Below, in pieces: positions 36,050 through 47,026 of a stretch of 64,000 nucleotides of DNA (within the stretch, counting starts at the first letter, position 1; every line of letters starts with the position of its first letter). Under the pieces are notes generated by a model that worked only from the letters and a program-made list of their open reading frames with translations, did not search any database and was not told where the DNA came from. The translations under genes were made by a program, and so were the position numbers. Source of the stretch: Stromatinia cepivora (lineage: Eukaryota > Ascomycota > Leotiomycetes > Helotiales > Sclerotiniaceae); contig RCTD01000002.1 in NCBI GenBank assembly GCA_014898415.1, positions 2,914,001 through 2,978,000 on the forward strand. The letters run 5' to 3'.

Positions 36050-37860
36050 TAATTCTTTATAGTTTTTTAGAATATTAGATTTATAATAAAAGAACGTTTT
36101 TGAATTATTTATATTCTTTTAATAAAAAATATTAATGATTTCCAAGCTCTTTTCATCTCTTCTTTGATATTATATATAATTTGATGATCGATCTTTTTTT
36201 ATATTATTCTCTTTTTAATCACTTTATTCTTTTATTCTTTTTCAACTTTTTTTTTGGCTTTCTTTTGTTTCTTAATTTCTTTCTTTTGTTTAGCAATTAA
36301 TACTTTCATCGATTAATAGATTTTAATTCTTTCGATTTATAAAGAGGAATATAAAAAAGTATTTCCATTTTTCTCCTTTATTAAATTTAAACATTTAGAA
36401 TAGATTCTTTTCTTTCTTTCGATCTTCAAAGCTTCTTCTAAATCTTTTGCTTTATATAATTGAATATTAGTATTAATTGTATATATAAATACAGCTTTAA
36501 AAAACTTTTAAATAATATCAGGATTTTATTTGAAACGAAATTTTAATTTGAAATGATGAAGAGTTTTAATTATATATAATGTTTTTATTTTATTCTTTAT
36601 AAATTGTATTGATATAAATAATATAAAAACTTATTCTAATTTGATATTATAAATAATAATATTTTTATTTATAGAATAAATACTGGTTTTTTCGAAAGAT
36701 TTCAGGATATTATGAATAGTAATAGATTGAATCTAAATAATCTTAAATATTATCCAAAAGTTATATTTCGATATTCCAATAATACTTTTGTTTTTGTATA
36801 TTAAATTATTGAATTCTATATTATAATTCGTCGAAAAAAGAAGAAAGTAATTTATATCAAAAGATTGAAATCGATATATAAAATGAAAGAGGAGAATCAA
36901 TAAAATAATCTTCAATTCATTATATTTCAATATAAATTCTATATTCATATAATTAGAATGATTATCTACAATTAATAGACAATATCCTTTCCCTACTTTT
37001 AAATGAATATAATATTGAAAGATTTTATTAAACCAAATAAAGCCGAATATATTCAACAATTATTTATTATTTGAAATTCCGAAATAAATCTAATCTTTCA
37101 TTTTTATTTTATCAATTTATATATCCTGTAAATCTTCAAATTCCTTTTTATAAATTAGAATAAATAAAATAATTATATTATCGATATATATATATATTAA
37201 AAAGATAATAAACTCTTTCGATCCATTTTATCTAACTTTTATAATTCTATTATGATTATATATATTAACATTTATTATCCTTTTTATAATCCTCTCTAAA
37301 TCAATTATAAAGCCCTTTTCATCCCAATTGTATATATTCTTGAATAATATATTATATTTTGTAATTACTTTTATCAATTAAATGAAAAAAAAGGGAATAT
37401 TAATATAACTTTTTTAAATAATAAAATTCAATAATAATATAAAATAATTCAAATCAGATTATAAAAATACTCAAATATAATAACATTATCAATTTTCATA
37501 TACAAATTATCAATATATCGGAGATACCGATTTTGAAGATATATTTTATACTTTTTCATGAAATTTGCTATCCAATTTTTCCCTAAAGAGTGGTTTATAA
37601 TCTTTTCTATAAGGTTTTTGATTCTACAATTTGTAGAAAATATAAATCTTTGTATCAATTTGTTAATTTGATCAATTACAGCCTTTTTTTGCTTTTTTAA
37701 AAAAGATTGGTAAATTTTAGTATATACAATACTATAAAAAATGGTTTTGCCTTTATAATACCGAAAGAATATTGAATAATTGATTTTGAAGAAATTTGTT
37801 ATTTGAATATATTTAGGGTATTCTTCCCTTTTAATTTGAACTAATATAAACTTCATACAA
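36050..37860 (-). pseudogene. Fot1/pogo transposase A
   Basis: Cut-and-paste transposase with CENP-B-type helix-turn-helix and DDE catalytic domain. The N-terminal part (37856-37449) has 135 open codons and contains STNCRIKNLIEKI and GKNWIANFMKKYKIYLQNRY, the GKNW..RF..R...L..R+ signature of this family. The catalytic part (37059-36733) has 108 open codons. It contains GKGYCLLIVDNHSNY (second catalytic Asp, usual LLILDGHGSH) and RFQSFDINYF (third Asp region, usual LQPLDV..F). The first Asp region between them is not clearly readable. The C-terminal third is heavily stopped. The gene fills the space between the TIRs. Confidence 0.85.
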
Positions 37861-37924
37861 ATCTCTGAAAATATATCGTTGTTATATCCGTTTATAATGA
37901 TTGATATTTTATAAAATTAAAAGT

Positions 37925-37966
37925 ATGTGTAAGATATGGGGTCGTGTATGATATAGGGAAATCGGT
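37925..37966 (-). repeat. Right TIR of Fot1/pogo A
   Basis: Reverse complement of the left TIR: GTGTAAGATATGGGGTCGTG on the plus strand. Confidence 0.85.
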
Positions 37967-37968
37967 TA

Positions 37969-38482
37969 CTATACAAGATAATTTGTTAATCGGACAAGAA
38001 AAATTATCGGAGATTTAGGTTATGAAGTTTCCATTAATAGAATAGATTTGCGTAGTTGTAGGTCAATTGGATTTGATAAAATACGAATATTATACTATGC
38101 AATAATTGAATATTAGCTTTTAAAGGCGTTTAATGAACTATAGATACCTACCTTTTTTAGCTAATTATGTATTCCACTTTGTAGACTAAGATGTTTATCC
38201 TTTTAGCTACCTTTTAATCGACTATACGAATATTAAAAATAAAGCTATTGAATCAATAACTTAGTAATTATATCGATAATCATATACCCCGTGTCAGCTC
38301 GAGCTGAAAGTTTTAGTTTTCTAATAACATGAAGGCATATATATATCGAGCATAAAGTTATAAAAAAATCGAATGTTTTAATCCTGTTTATTTCTTTATA
38401 TAATTGATAATAATCCATACTCTTTAATTCTTTTTAAAAAGTAAGAACAAACTCCAAAGCCACAGCTATATTATAAAGAAAA
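37969..38482. other. Spacer with slightly higher G+C, nothing recognised
   Basis: Between Fot1/pogo A and the hydrolase pseudogene. It may hold the promoter of the latter. No motif can be supported. Confidence 0.35.
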
Positions 38483-39729
38483 ATGGAGAATACAAAAACA
38501 CCATTATCGAAAGAAGGGTTAAACTTACTATTCGATACAGAAAAGAATACGAAAGTAGAGTAAGTGTATATTTCAAAAACCATTTAATTATATTATACTT
38601 ATATACTATAGTATTGTATTTGTTTACGGTTTGATGGGTCACCCCAAGACAACATAGGAAATCATCGATATCAACAACAATCCGATCGATTCAAATGAGA
38701 CTATATATTAGCCGAAAGATCTTCTACCAAAAACTTTACTAGAAAATCGAATATTCTTATTTGGATATCTAATGCACTTTGTAACTTTCTATTCAATTAT
38801 TATTGTTGATATAATCGCTTATATAACAATTAATTATAACTCTACAACTTTAATAACCAAACTGGGAAATTTTAGATGAGAAATAGATACAGTCAGTAGT
38901 TTTGCACCAATATCAATTACTACAAATTTTCAAACCCAATACTGATAAAGGAAATCAATAGGCAAACCGTTCAATTTTCTTTATTATATGTTCATTTAAG
39001 GATCTCGTCACTGCCAATAATCTTTTAGTTCGTTATGGTTCAGATTTTCAAAGCTAGAGTGTAGTAGACAATATTCGTGGTGTTATATTTCTCGGTACAC
39101 CTTTCAAAGGATCATCTAAAGTAGTATAGGCCAAGATGGCCGAAAGATTCCTTGGATTGTTTAATGGCAATAGTGATTAAACCATTAAGGATCTCGATAA
39201 AGATTCCAATAAGCTTTAAGCCATCAACCATGATTTCCATATTCTACTTCAAGAAAGATATACATCAAAAAAGCTAAAGCTGATTCAAGTATCATATTTC
39301 TTCGAAACGAAACACACAGAAAAGAAATTAGGGAAGCTAAAAGTAAAAAAGGATTTTGGCCAGATTGTTACAACTGATTCGGCGATGTTGGCTGGATACA
39401 AACCCATTGTTATTAATGCTGATCATCTTGCTATATGCAAATTCCAAGATACTCAAATAGATGGTTATGTTAACGTTACTGGTATGTTAAAGCTTATGAT
39501 CTCAAAATTGAATAAAGATTACAATGAACTTAAGATGACATCAAACCGTTTCTATAATTATATCAATAGCTTTTACTGATTTGATCTTTAGAATAATGGT
39601 AGAATATTTATCGAGCTTGGGAACATCGAAAATCATGTTTCGGCTAATTATGGATATATTGGCGGGTATATATGGGGTAATATGAAGGATGTGAATCATA
39701 TCGTTGTCTTGTACAATGTATGTTCCTAA
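38483..39729 (+). pseudogene. Alpha/beta-hydrolase (DUF676/serine-esterase-like) pseudogene with an intron
   Basis: Putative lipase/serine esterase of the type found alone or as the N-terminal domain of fungal NLR-like proteins. Exon 1 (38483-38559) starts at ATG. An intron with GTAAGT and TAG (38560-38611, 52 bp) joins the frame exactly into VDIVFVYGLMGHPKTTW, the conserved start of these hydrolases. Then come PKDLLPKTLLENRIFLFGY (usual WPRDLLP......+GY), DLVTANNLLVRYGSDF, and GVIFLGTPFKG at about 39085-39117 (usual VIFLGTPHRG). The nucleophile elbow (usual HSLGG) is degenerate, read as CSFKDL near 38990. The last 300 bases before 39580 are stop-free. Stops elsewhere are mostly Trp/Gln changes. 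A frame change near 38940 is an indel or second intron. The end near 39729 has a short Gly-rich segment. Confidence 0.8.
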
Positions 39730-40288
39730 TCCAAATCTCTTTACTCAAAGACAACACTGACCTGGAAAAGTTCGGAGTAGGTTATAGCCCTCCTCTATAC
39801 AATCCAAACCTAGGAGCCTAGAATAATTCATACAATATTTCCTTGATTCAAGAAAGAGATAGGAGCTGTAAGTATAGGAAAATTATATCGATTTTAAGTT
39901 CGGTATTGTAATGAGAAAATCATTAGAAAGTAATTTTTGTAGCCGCTCTATTATAACAATCACTAAAACTTTAGTGTATATCGCATGATTATCTTGACTT
40001 CATCATTGATTATTGGGATTAAAGATGCTTAGAGAACATAAACATTTAGTTTTTGTTTAATTTTGCAATAATTATATTTATAATAAGTAGAAATGGTAAC
40101 GTACTTTCATCTAATTCCGCGATATCATGAAAGATTACCCGAATATTCTAGAAATTTGCTTCAAAGGATATATAAACTATTTTGATAATTAATCCAAGGT
40201 TCATCGATAAGAAAGAGAAGAAATGAAAATTGGGGTGAATCATAGAGTATTGCAAGAAGAAGTAAGTTAATCTGATTATCCTCTATAT
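39730..40288. other. Intergenic stretch, nothing recognised
   Basis: Moderately A+T-rich; transition towards the base-balanced island. No frame of convincing composition. Confidence 0.35.
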
Positions 40289-40600
40289 CTATATCCCTTT
40301 AAATAGTATAAATATATAGGTAGCTTTGGATACCGGTGGGTTATTATATCTGGTCCGAAAGGGTCTGATTCTAGGATGGTTTATTAAGTTATATATCCTG
40401 TAACTTATTTGTGATTTATTCGTGATATACCGGTTTATGCCGGGATACCAAATCGTATGCAATCTTCCAGGTATTTCAGTGTGTTGAGAGTATAATAATT
40501 TGTCATCATCAATCACGATATTTCCAATGATCTTCGATGGTACATACCATAATTTTTGTCTCACCGCCGGTAATCTGCCATCAATCTACAAATTCAGTAA
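40289..40600 (-). CDS. Hypothetical open frame, possibly a gene fragment
   Basis: Minus-strand frame open for 91 codons from the ATG at 40564, and further upstream to about 40600 (an IDGRLPAVRQKLWYVPSKII stretch). Composition is protein-like, with several Tyr, Arg and Pro (IRPFRTRYNNPPVSK near the end). No family is recognised and no start can be fixed. It may be a remnant of a larger gene. Confidence 0.3.
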
Positions 40601-41145
40601 AAATTAGGGAATACAATTCCGTAGGTATGGAGCATACAATGTAACTTTCATAATTGCCTTCAGGTGATCTTATTAATAGGTTACGAAGTACTGACTTCGT
40701 AATTACCCCTCATTTATTCAATACTTCAATTAGTTACATTAATCGTCTTTGATTATTTTCTATACCTTACGAAACTTTTTTGATTTACTAGTTATTGCAA
40801 TCTATTTATTTAAATTATTGATGCCATTATTTAAGAATAATCAGAATTTCAAAAACCCCCAAATAAAAATTAAGTAAAAACCAACCAGAAACGAAATCCC
40901 TTCAATCAAATCCCAAAACAAACGCACTAATAAAGATATAAAATAGCGTCCTTTTCCTATTTCCCAATCCCAAAAATTCACTCAATGTCTACCTAACACT
41001 ATTCGTCTCTATCTACCAGGCTCCCTCATACGAGATATATCCTTGTGTCACTTTCAGAAAGCAGGAAGATGAATACATCGATAAAAGCAATAGCGACTTT
41101 TCTCCCAAGCACTTCCCCATGTACCACCAATAAGCACCAAGGCAA
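40601..41145. other. Left border of the base-balanced island, nothing recognised
   Basis: Base composition rises in G+C across this stretch. No gene or repeat is supported. Confidence 0.35.
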
Positions 41146-41790
41146 TTAACGACCCCTAAGCGCAACCTCATTGTCCCTCAGTTCCGGTAGAACATTTCGT
41201 CCAATAAAGAATTGTTGTCTGACTACAGATCCAGATCGAGGGAGAATTATCCCTTGAAGAATATTCCCTTGATCATCCATCACTTTATAGTACAATTCTT
41301 TTTTTTGAAAAGCTCGTCGAATTTTCAAAACGGCTTCATTTATGAACCCCAGAGCAAACAAATCGTTGTCAGATTCTTCTAAGGAATCATACAGCGTATA
41401 CTGACATATGGTTTGATCGCTTTCCTGAATATCATTTATCTTCATTCAAAATGCTATACGCAAATTCTTCAAAGCGTCATTTGCTCGATGCTGTTGAAAT
41501 TGATTGAGGTTCGGAGAGGTTGCGATTTTAAAGTGATAAGTCGTATTAGAGTTTATTCTCATTATAGAGGACTCTGTCTCAGGGATAATAAGTGCTGCGA
41601 AAGTCTGAAAGTCTGGGTCCGCATTTCTATAGAACATAATAGATCTTTGCATTACCGCTTATCAAAACTCATTCAACATGCTGGCGATATTGTTGTTAGA
41701 GGTAGTGTCGATGTCGTTCGGATCCGGGTTGATATGGTGAATTATTGTGGGTGGATTGAATTTGATGTGTAGTGAGGGAGTTAGGATTTG
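41146..41790 (-). pseudogene. Less damaged copy of the unknown gene family (UF)
   Basis: Minus-strand frame from about 41790 to the stop before 41146. It is interrupted only by a TGA-TAA pair near 41668 and one TGA at 41446-41448. The first 41-codon block starts near IHHINPDPNDID. The segment 41652-41449 (68 codons) and the segment 41445-41149 (99 codons) contain LNQFQQHRANDALKNL, AVLKIRRAFQKKELYYKV and NILQGIILPRSG. The same blocks occur in order in the A+T-rich copy at 3600-4492. The family is not recognised; the protein is hydrophilic, with acidic DSLEESDNDLF and no signal peptide or membrane segment. This copy sits in base-balanced DNA, which explains the better preservation. Function unknown. 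Confidence 0.5.
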
Positions 41791-43020
41791 TGAGGATTCG
41801 TGGGGATTTGTTGATAGTAAAGAAAGATGGGTTTTCAGTTTTGAGTAGAAAAAGGTACGATTGAATTTTGTTTGTAAGAGCTATCTATTTAGGTGCGGGG
41901 TAATTACTCGGCTTCATATAGGAAGCCGTGAATCCAGTGGATAAATCAGCAACGCATTTCCCAAGTGTAAGCAGTGAATCCGCAAAAGCAACACCAGGGA
42001 GGTCAGCGCAACACTTGATGAGGCAGCAGTCGAGGTAAATTCAGTTGACGTATAGTGGACACTTTGTTGCTGAAGTTGCCATTGTCAAAACAAATGCAGC
42101 CTTTCATTGATGTGCACAATTGAGGGGGCAGCATGTAGCCTCCTTTTCTTCAATTTGAAATTCTCCTCTTTTTGAGGGTCTTGATTCAATCGTTTAGTAA
42201 GCTTAAGCTCTCTCGAATAATTCTCAACTATAATGCCTTGGGTGTGATGATCGACTTGAAGATTAGAGCGCTGATCGAGACGCGTAATTATCTAGATAAG
42301 TCGAGACCTTGAAGCTGGCTGGGAGCAATAATGATAACACAGATAAAGTTTCAAACACAGGTATAGGCTGCCCAAACTATGAAAGAGCTTCACGATGCAC
42401 TCCATTATATTCTAACCTTCAAGCAGACTATGAAAGAGCTGCAAGATATCTAGGATTACCTCTATTTCCAATAATCCTCAGAAAACATGTGGAAGAGATC
42501 CAAGACATCCGGGATTATCTCTTCAAAACTCCCCAGAAATCAAGATTTTATGAGATTCCAATAGTGAAGTCAAAGAAAAGCGAGCTGGCGACAAGGCTAG
42601 ACTTTAGGTACAGATTCATACTTTTGGAAAGGATCCCGAGAGATTGATTCAGAAGCAGAACGATCGAGAATGAAATCGCGAAAGCGCCGTCGAAGTTCTT
42701 GATCAAAGATTGGAGCTTCTCGATAATGGTAGTTAAGTAAAGATGTAACTGAAGATGTTGGGTCAAAGACTAGCTGAATGTAAAGCATATAATTGACTAC
42801 CAATCGGAATACATGTCTAAACATACTGAATACAACCATAGTTCAGAGGCGAAGCAAATGATAGATAATTCTGGGTCATTCATTTTTATTTATTTTATTT
42901 TATTTTATTTATTTATATTAATTAACGTCTGTTTTAGACCTCCCTAAGAGTATTTAGACGTGCTAAGATAAGGAATTATTTAAGCGGCGTGATCTTCGTG
43001 ACCAAATTTAGCAATTTAAC
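41791..43020. other. Base-balanced region with short unassigned open frames
   Basis: Holds a plus-strand frame of 112 codons (42309-42647, a YERASRC and a YERAARYLGL repeat) and an overlapping minus-strand frame of 80 codons (42839-42597, RLVVNYMLYIQLVFDP). Either may be a gene fragment; neither is recognised, and they overlap, so at most one is real. A CTATGAAAGAGCT block occurs twice (about 42376 and 42428). A TTTTA-type microsatellite lies at about 42889-42925. Confidence 0.3.
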
Positions 43021-44470
43021 TTCAATGCCAGGGGCTATTCGCTCCTCTGCGGAAACGATCCGCTTCTGCTCTCAGAAGGGTGCGTCTGATCTGGGTTGTT
43101 GTTGGGGTAGAGCTTGATTCCCAGATGGATAGGCTCGTTGTAGGTTTCGATCCCTTGGTTGGTAGGGGGGGGGGGGGGGGGGGGGAGCGGGGGTGTGTTG
43201 CTGTATGATTAGCTGAGCGTCAAAGCTCTTGTGTTGTATGTTGGGTTTGTGTTTTTGCGGTTTTTAGAGGTGGTGTGAGTTAGGGTGATCAGTTGAGTGA
43301 TAAGTTTATAGGGGGGCAGGTGCTTTGTTGAAAAGGAGATCCTTTTTCCAGAGGTCCTCTAGTAGTTGGGACAGATCTGGGTGTAGAATTCTGAGTCTAC
43401 GATTAATTGAGTAAGCTTGCTAGGTGTAGATAAGAGTTTCTTGATATATATGATCGCCTGTTTGTTAGAGTGTATCTCCATAGGGGCAAGGGGCCAGTCT
43501 GAGCGCTTTAGGTTGCTTATTGTGCATTTAAAGAAGTGTTGCGATACGAGTGAATATACGCACGTGAGCGCTAGCTCACTAGCGTACGCACGTATTGCAT
43601 ATAGCTTTCGTAGCTTTAGAACCTAGAATAGATTAGACACAATATCAATGAATACAGCATACCTATTATGTAGACGTCATAATCACCACCGAGGTGATAC
43701 CAACAAGAAGTGATATGGTTCTTTTGCACTGCCGCATGAGTAGTCCAGTTTGCTGTTTTGATGATCAAATCGCTGGTGGTAAGCGGCGTAGTCGCCATGA
43801 CCTCTGGGCCATTCATTATTTACACATAGGATGAATTTGTCACATGGGTGCTTGAAATGCCATCAGCTATTCTCTTTATTTTTTCCCAATGAGTTATCAT
43901 TAACAATATGCAAGACTAACGACCGTCCCTGTGTAGCGAGACGCACTCTGTGACGAGACGAATCTATAGTTTCAGAATCATAAATCTTTTCTTAGTGATT
44001 TTACGAATTTATTGTTAATGTCCCACTTTTTATTGCCATTCGTCTCAAGGAAACCATTGAGCAATAAGAAAAAGACTGTGGTTGACTATACTATTGATCG
44101 TTTTAATGACGCTACCGATCGCCGCTTCGGCTATTCTCCTCTGCTTGATGGCGACTATTGGAGTTTTTGAAAATTCGGAGCGCTTGGGGAAAGGTTCTAT
44201 ATCCAAAAAACATAATTCCCAAATTTTGAAGACACTTATTGAGGAAATTAGTTTAGTCTGGGAGTTACTCCGATATGAAGAGACGACCTCATGTTTTGGT
44301 GCTTCGTAATGTATATTCGCCAAGTTATAATTTACCAAGCTTACTCCCGTTCCCGATATATTTTAGTTAGCCATCACTCTCAAGCCATATTTATTAATTT
44401 ATTTACTTAATAGCTTTACATCCAGGGATAGGCATAAAGCCTACCCAACCTCCCGGGGGGTAGTAAGGAT
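43021..44470. other. Base-balanced region without a supported gene
   Basis: Contains a 21-base G run (43165-43185) and a near-palindrome around 43560-43585 (GTGAGCGCTAGCTCAC). Two short overlapping frames near 44045-44338 are unconvincing. May include LINE-derived or other transposon debris, but no motif supports this. Confidence 0.3.
43165..43185 (+). repeat. Poly-G tract (21 G)
   Basis: Uninterrupted G homopolymer, followed by AGCGGGGG. See also 44785-44806. Confidence 0.95.
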
Positions 44471-44702
44471 GGGCTAGTCTACTCACTCTATTGTACAATA
44501 CAGTGTATAAACTAGCCACGCGTTCCGCTCTTCTGCGGACGGGATGCGGGCATCGAGTGAGCGGCCAGTGCGTATCTGGTGGGTTACTGCCGCTCGCTCT
44601 CCGCTTGAAAAGTATCGGGCTGGATCGCTCACTTCATGCTGAGTAGCCAGAGTCGTGGATACTGGTAGGGTATAGTGATCGGTTTTGTTTGAGGGTTCGT
44701 AG

Positions 44703-45158
44703 TTAGTTACAAGGAAGAGCGGGGGGCTCGGCTCTGGGGGGGTACAGCCCCGCTAGTCTGTACAGACCGGTGCCTACTATTCGCGGGGGGGGGGGGGGGG
44801 GGGGGGCGGGCTGAAGCTCCTCTGCCCGTCCGTAGTACCCAGTAATGCTTAGGAAGCTTACAAAGTACTTTGGTCTAAGGAGTAGCTGTGTGATATATTC
44901 GATCGTGCTATTAGTGCATCGCGGCATAGCCTCCGGCTTGCACGGCCAATCGTTGAAATAAGCACGGGAGTGCCGGCATAGGGCTAGGTGTTCCGATTCC
45001 TTGTCGTATCCGCAGGAGCACTTCGGAGCAGCATTAGTGTGTCCAAATCTGCGATGATACGATGAGAAGTCCCCATGCCCCGAGCGTAGAGCTACTATGC
45101 GCTGGAGGATCGATCGGGGGAGTGTTAGCTCCCTTGGTTCTTTTGTGCTGTATTCCAT
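44703..45158 (-). pseudogene. LINE ORF2: C-terminal zinc-finger region
   Basis: Open frame of 151 codons with CSCGYDKESEHLALCRHS at about 45000-45050 (C-x-C...H...C, the CCHC-like finger of LINE C-termini). It ends with a Pro run (PPPPPPPP) encoded by a 22-base G/C homopolymer and the residues RIVGTGLYRLAGLYPPRAEP. The Pro run looks like a slippage expansion, not an original part. Confidence 0.8.
44785..44806 (+). repeat. Poly-G tract (22 G) inside the LINE C-terminus
   Basis: Homopolymer that reads as Pro codons on the LINE strand. Confidence 0.95.
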
Positions 45159-45367
45159 TCGCCAGCGGCGGTGTCTGCCTGCAAGTATGACCTTGTTTCG
45201 TGTCCACCAAGTTTAATCCACATTCCTCTTCAGCGCCCGGGCGGTTGATCCTATACCGCTGATGGTTGGGTGCGCAGAATTATCGTTAGCGATCCGGCCG
45301 CTTCGAGCTTCCAGTCTACTAAGCGATCTGCTCGCTCATTGCCCTCTATCCCTGTATGCTCTGGGGG

Positions 45368-45646
45368 TCACCTAATGTGCACCTCCCTCTCTTGCATCGC
45401 TTTGTGGCACTCCAGAAATTCCCATTGTGAGGATGCTGGGGCATTGCCGCGTAGGCACCAGATTACCGATGTACTATCAATACACATAGTGATAGGGTTG
45501 GAGTCAAGCGGATCAAGCTGTAGAGTGTGTTTCAGGCCTTTCAATGCTCCTATTGCCTCAGTGTCGAAAACGTGTGAGAGGTTATCAATTGCGCCTGAAC
45601 CTGTAGAGACTAGGAATTGTCCCCGGTAGATCGCATATCCCAGCAT
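45368..45646 (-). pseudogene. LINE ORF2: RNase H domain
   Basis: Open frame of 92 codons with GYAIYRGQFLVSTGSG (first strand), VFDTEAIGALKGL (catalytic Glu) and ITMCIDSTSVIWCLRG (catalytic Asp). The next catalytic Asp region is 3' of it. This is a type I RNase H as found in Tad1 LINEs. It joins directly to the linker, with the whole RT missing. Confidence 0.85.
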
Positions 45647-45659
45647 GTTTTGAGCAGTC

Positions 45660-46017
45660 GTACTGTGACCTGGTCCGGTCCCGGAGAGGTGCTTAGGACC
45701 CCGATAACGCTTTTCTCTACTTCTTCAGGTGATATACAAGTGGGCCAGTTAAGTTTTCCTGTAATGCGGCCCAGGTGTAGAGGGTCCTGCGGTAGATCGT
45801 CGCTACTGTCGAATTGCCCGAGGACCTCTTGCTGAAAGATGCGCGCCTTGGCGGCTGTGTCTTCGATTACCTGCCCATCCACCACCAAAGGAGGGGCCTT
45901 AAGATTAGCGGAGAGCTTATGCCAGCCGACTACCTTATACAGATCTTTATCGTTGGACACCCCATCGATGATCTTGTGCCAATATTGCCTCTTCGCCCGT
46001 CGGACCATTGTCATCAT
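45660..46017 (-). pseudogene. LINE ORF2: linker before RT
   Basis: Open frame with KAPPLVVDGQVIEDTAAKA and SPEEVEKSVIGVLSTSPGPD, then QVTVRLLKTCWD. This is the typical Tad1 sequence just before the RT palm, where SPG/SPGPD is the first RT-associated motif. It stops within a few codons after CWD because the following sequence belongs to RNase H. Confidence 0.85.
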
Positions 46018-46034
46018 ATCCCGGCGGCATCGCT

Positions 46035-47026
46035 CTAGGTTCTCCGATTGAGTTGTTCTAGCAGAGCGGAGCGCTCTGTATTATTCTTCTCGTTGCCTGC
46101 TAGCTGGATCGCTGTCTCGAACATCTTGCCAATCTCTTCTACGAGTTCGTCCACTTGTTCTATAGACATGCTCAGTGAGCTCAGCATACCGGCAGCCCCA
46201 TTGCGTATGATACCTTGAAACTTCGGTAGATTCTTATTGCTAACCATTCTGCCAATAGATTTCTCGATCACTAATCTGTTGTTGGATATGGTTGTAATCT
46301 GTGTCTCGTGATTGGATCTGCTATTCAGCTCTGCAGCTACTATAGAGTCAGCGAATGGGATGTTCGAAAAGGTAAGATCGATCGTATGGCCAGCCCGATG
46401 TGTGGGGACTCCCGGTGCGCCAGTAAACTCCATACCGCTCATTGCTAACCATTCTGCCAGGAGAGCGCCTTGATCGGATGTAGTAACGCCTGGTTCGAAC
46501 AGCTCATGCTTTACATTGAAGTCGCCTCCGATTACTGTACCATCGGGATACTCTAGAGCTATTGTGAGCTCTATCATATCTCTGGTGCCTGGTTGTCAAT
46601 ATATATTCAACATCCGGATCCTATTTACCTCTACCCAAAGGAAGTCGCGGCTCGGTCTCACTCGCTTTTGTTGGACGTGGAGCGCTTTGCCCTTCCGTAC
46701 GTAGGTCATCGTCCGCGGCCGTTCCGCCTCTCTCTCCGGCCCTTCCAGGCTATCCCAGCTATCCAGCGGTGCAAAGAAGTCGTATCCTGGGTGATTCTGG
46801 GTTTAGTTCCTGGGTAGGTAGAGGGCTCCTATATACACAGAACCTCCAGCTCTTCCTCGAACGCCATTTGTAGGATCGCAATGTGCGCTCCTATCTTCTT
46901 TTGTACACTTACCCATCCTATTCTTAGAACCTTAGGCTCGGGCGTTTTGTAGCGGTTGCTGCGGTGCCGATTGTAGCGACTATTCATAAAGCTCGGTGTC
47001 GATTTCCATGCCGACGCTCTCCGCAA
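46035..47026 (-). pseudogene. LINE ORF2: AP endonuclease domain
   Basis: Nicks target DNA to start reverse transcription. It begins with PEPKVLRIGWVSVQKK and EELEVLCI, then a TAG where Gln of the family QEP motif would be. After a frame shift near 46780 come HPGYDFFAPLDSW and TYVRKG, and a stop near 46580. From 46577 there are 180 open codons with VIGGDFNVKHELFEPGV (the catalytic GDFN...) and RAGHTIDLTFSNIPF. The latter is the H..D..FSN block, followed by a RSNHETQI block (the S.H. pair). Catalytic residues Asp/Asn/His look kept. Damage: one stop, one frameshift, one more stop. Confidence 0.85.

Larger units (their letters stand above)
35782..37966 (-). mobile_element. Fot1/pogo-type DNA transposon A with long TIRs (2,185 bp)
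   Basis: Terminal inverted repeats of about 40 bp: left from 35782 (ACCGATTTCCCTACATCATG...) and right ending at 37966 (its reverse complement ACCGATTTCCCTATATCATA...). They differ at about five positions, almost all transitions. The element is flanked by TA on both sides (35780-35781 and 37967-37968), the usual pogo/Fot1 target duplication. A single decayed transposase lies on the minus strand. Length and layout fit Fot1-like elements of ascomycetes. Confidence 0.88.

Noticed and set aside
41413..41772. Plus-strand frame of 119 codons
   Set aside because: It is antisense to the UF frame, which has an independent homolog in the window; this one has none.
42889..42925. TTTTA repeat as the poly(A) tail of the LINE
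   Set aside because: It lies about 1.6 kb beyond the likely 3' end of the LINE, and no LINE sequence could be recognised in between.
45270..45629. Plus-strand open frames of 119 and 74 codons in the LINE region
   Set aside because: They are complements of the LINE endonuclease/RNase H coding strand, open only because the DNA there is G+C-balanced.
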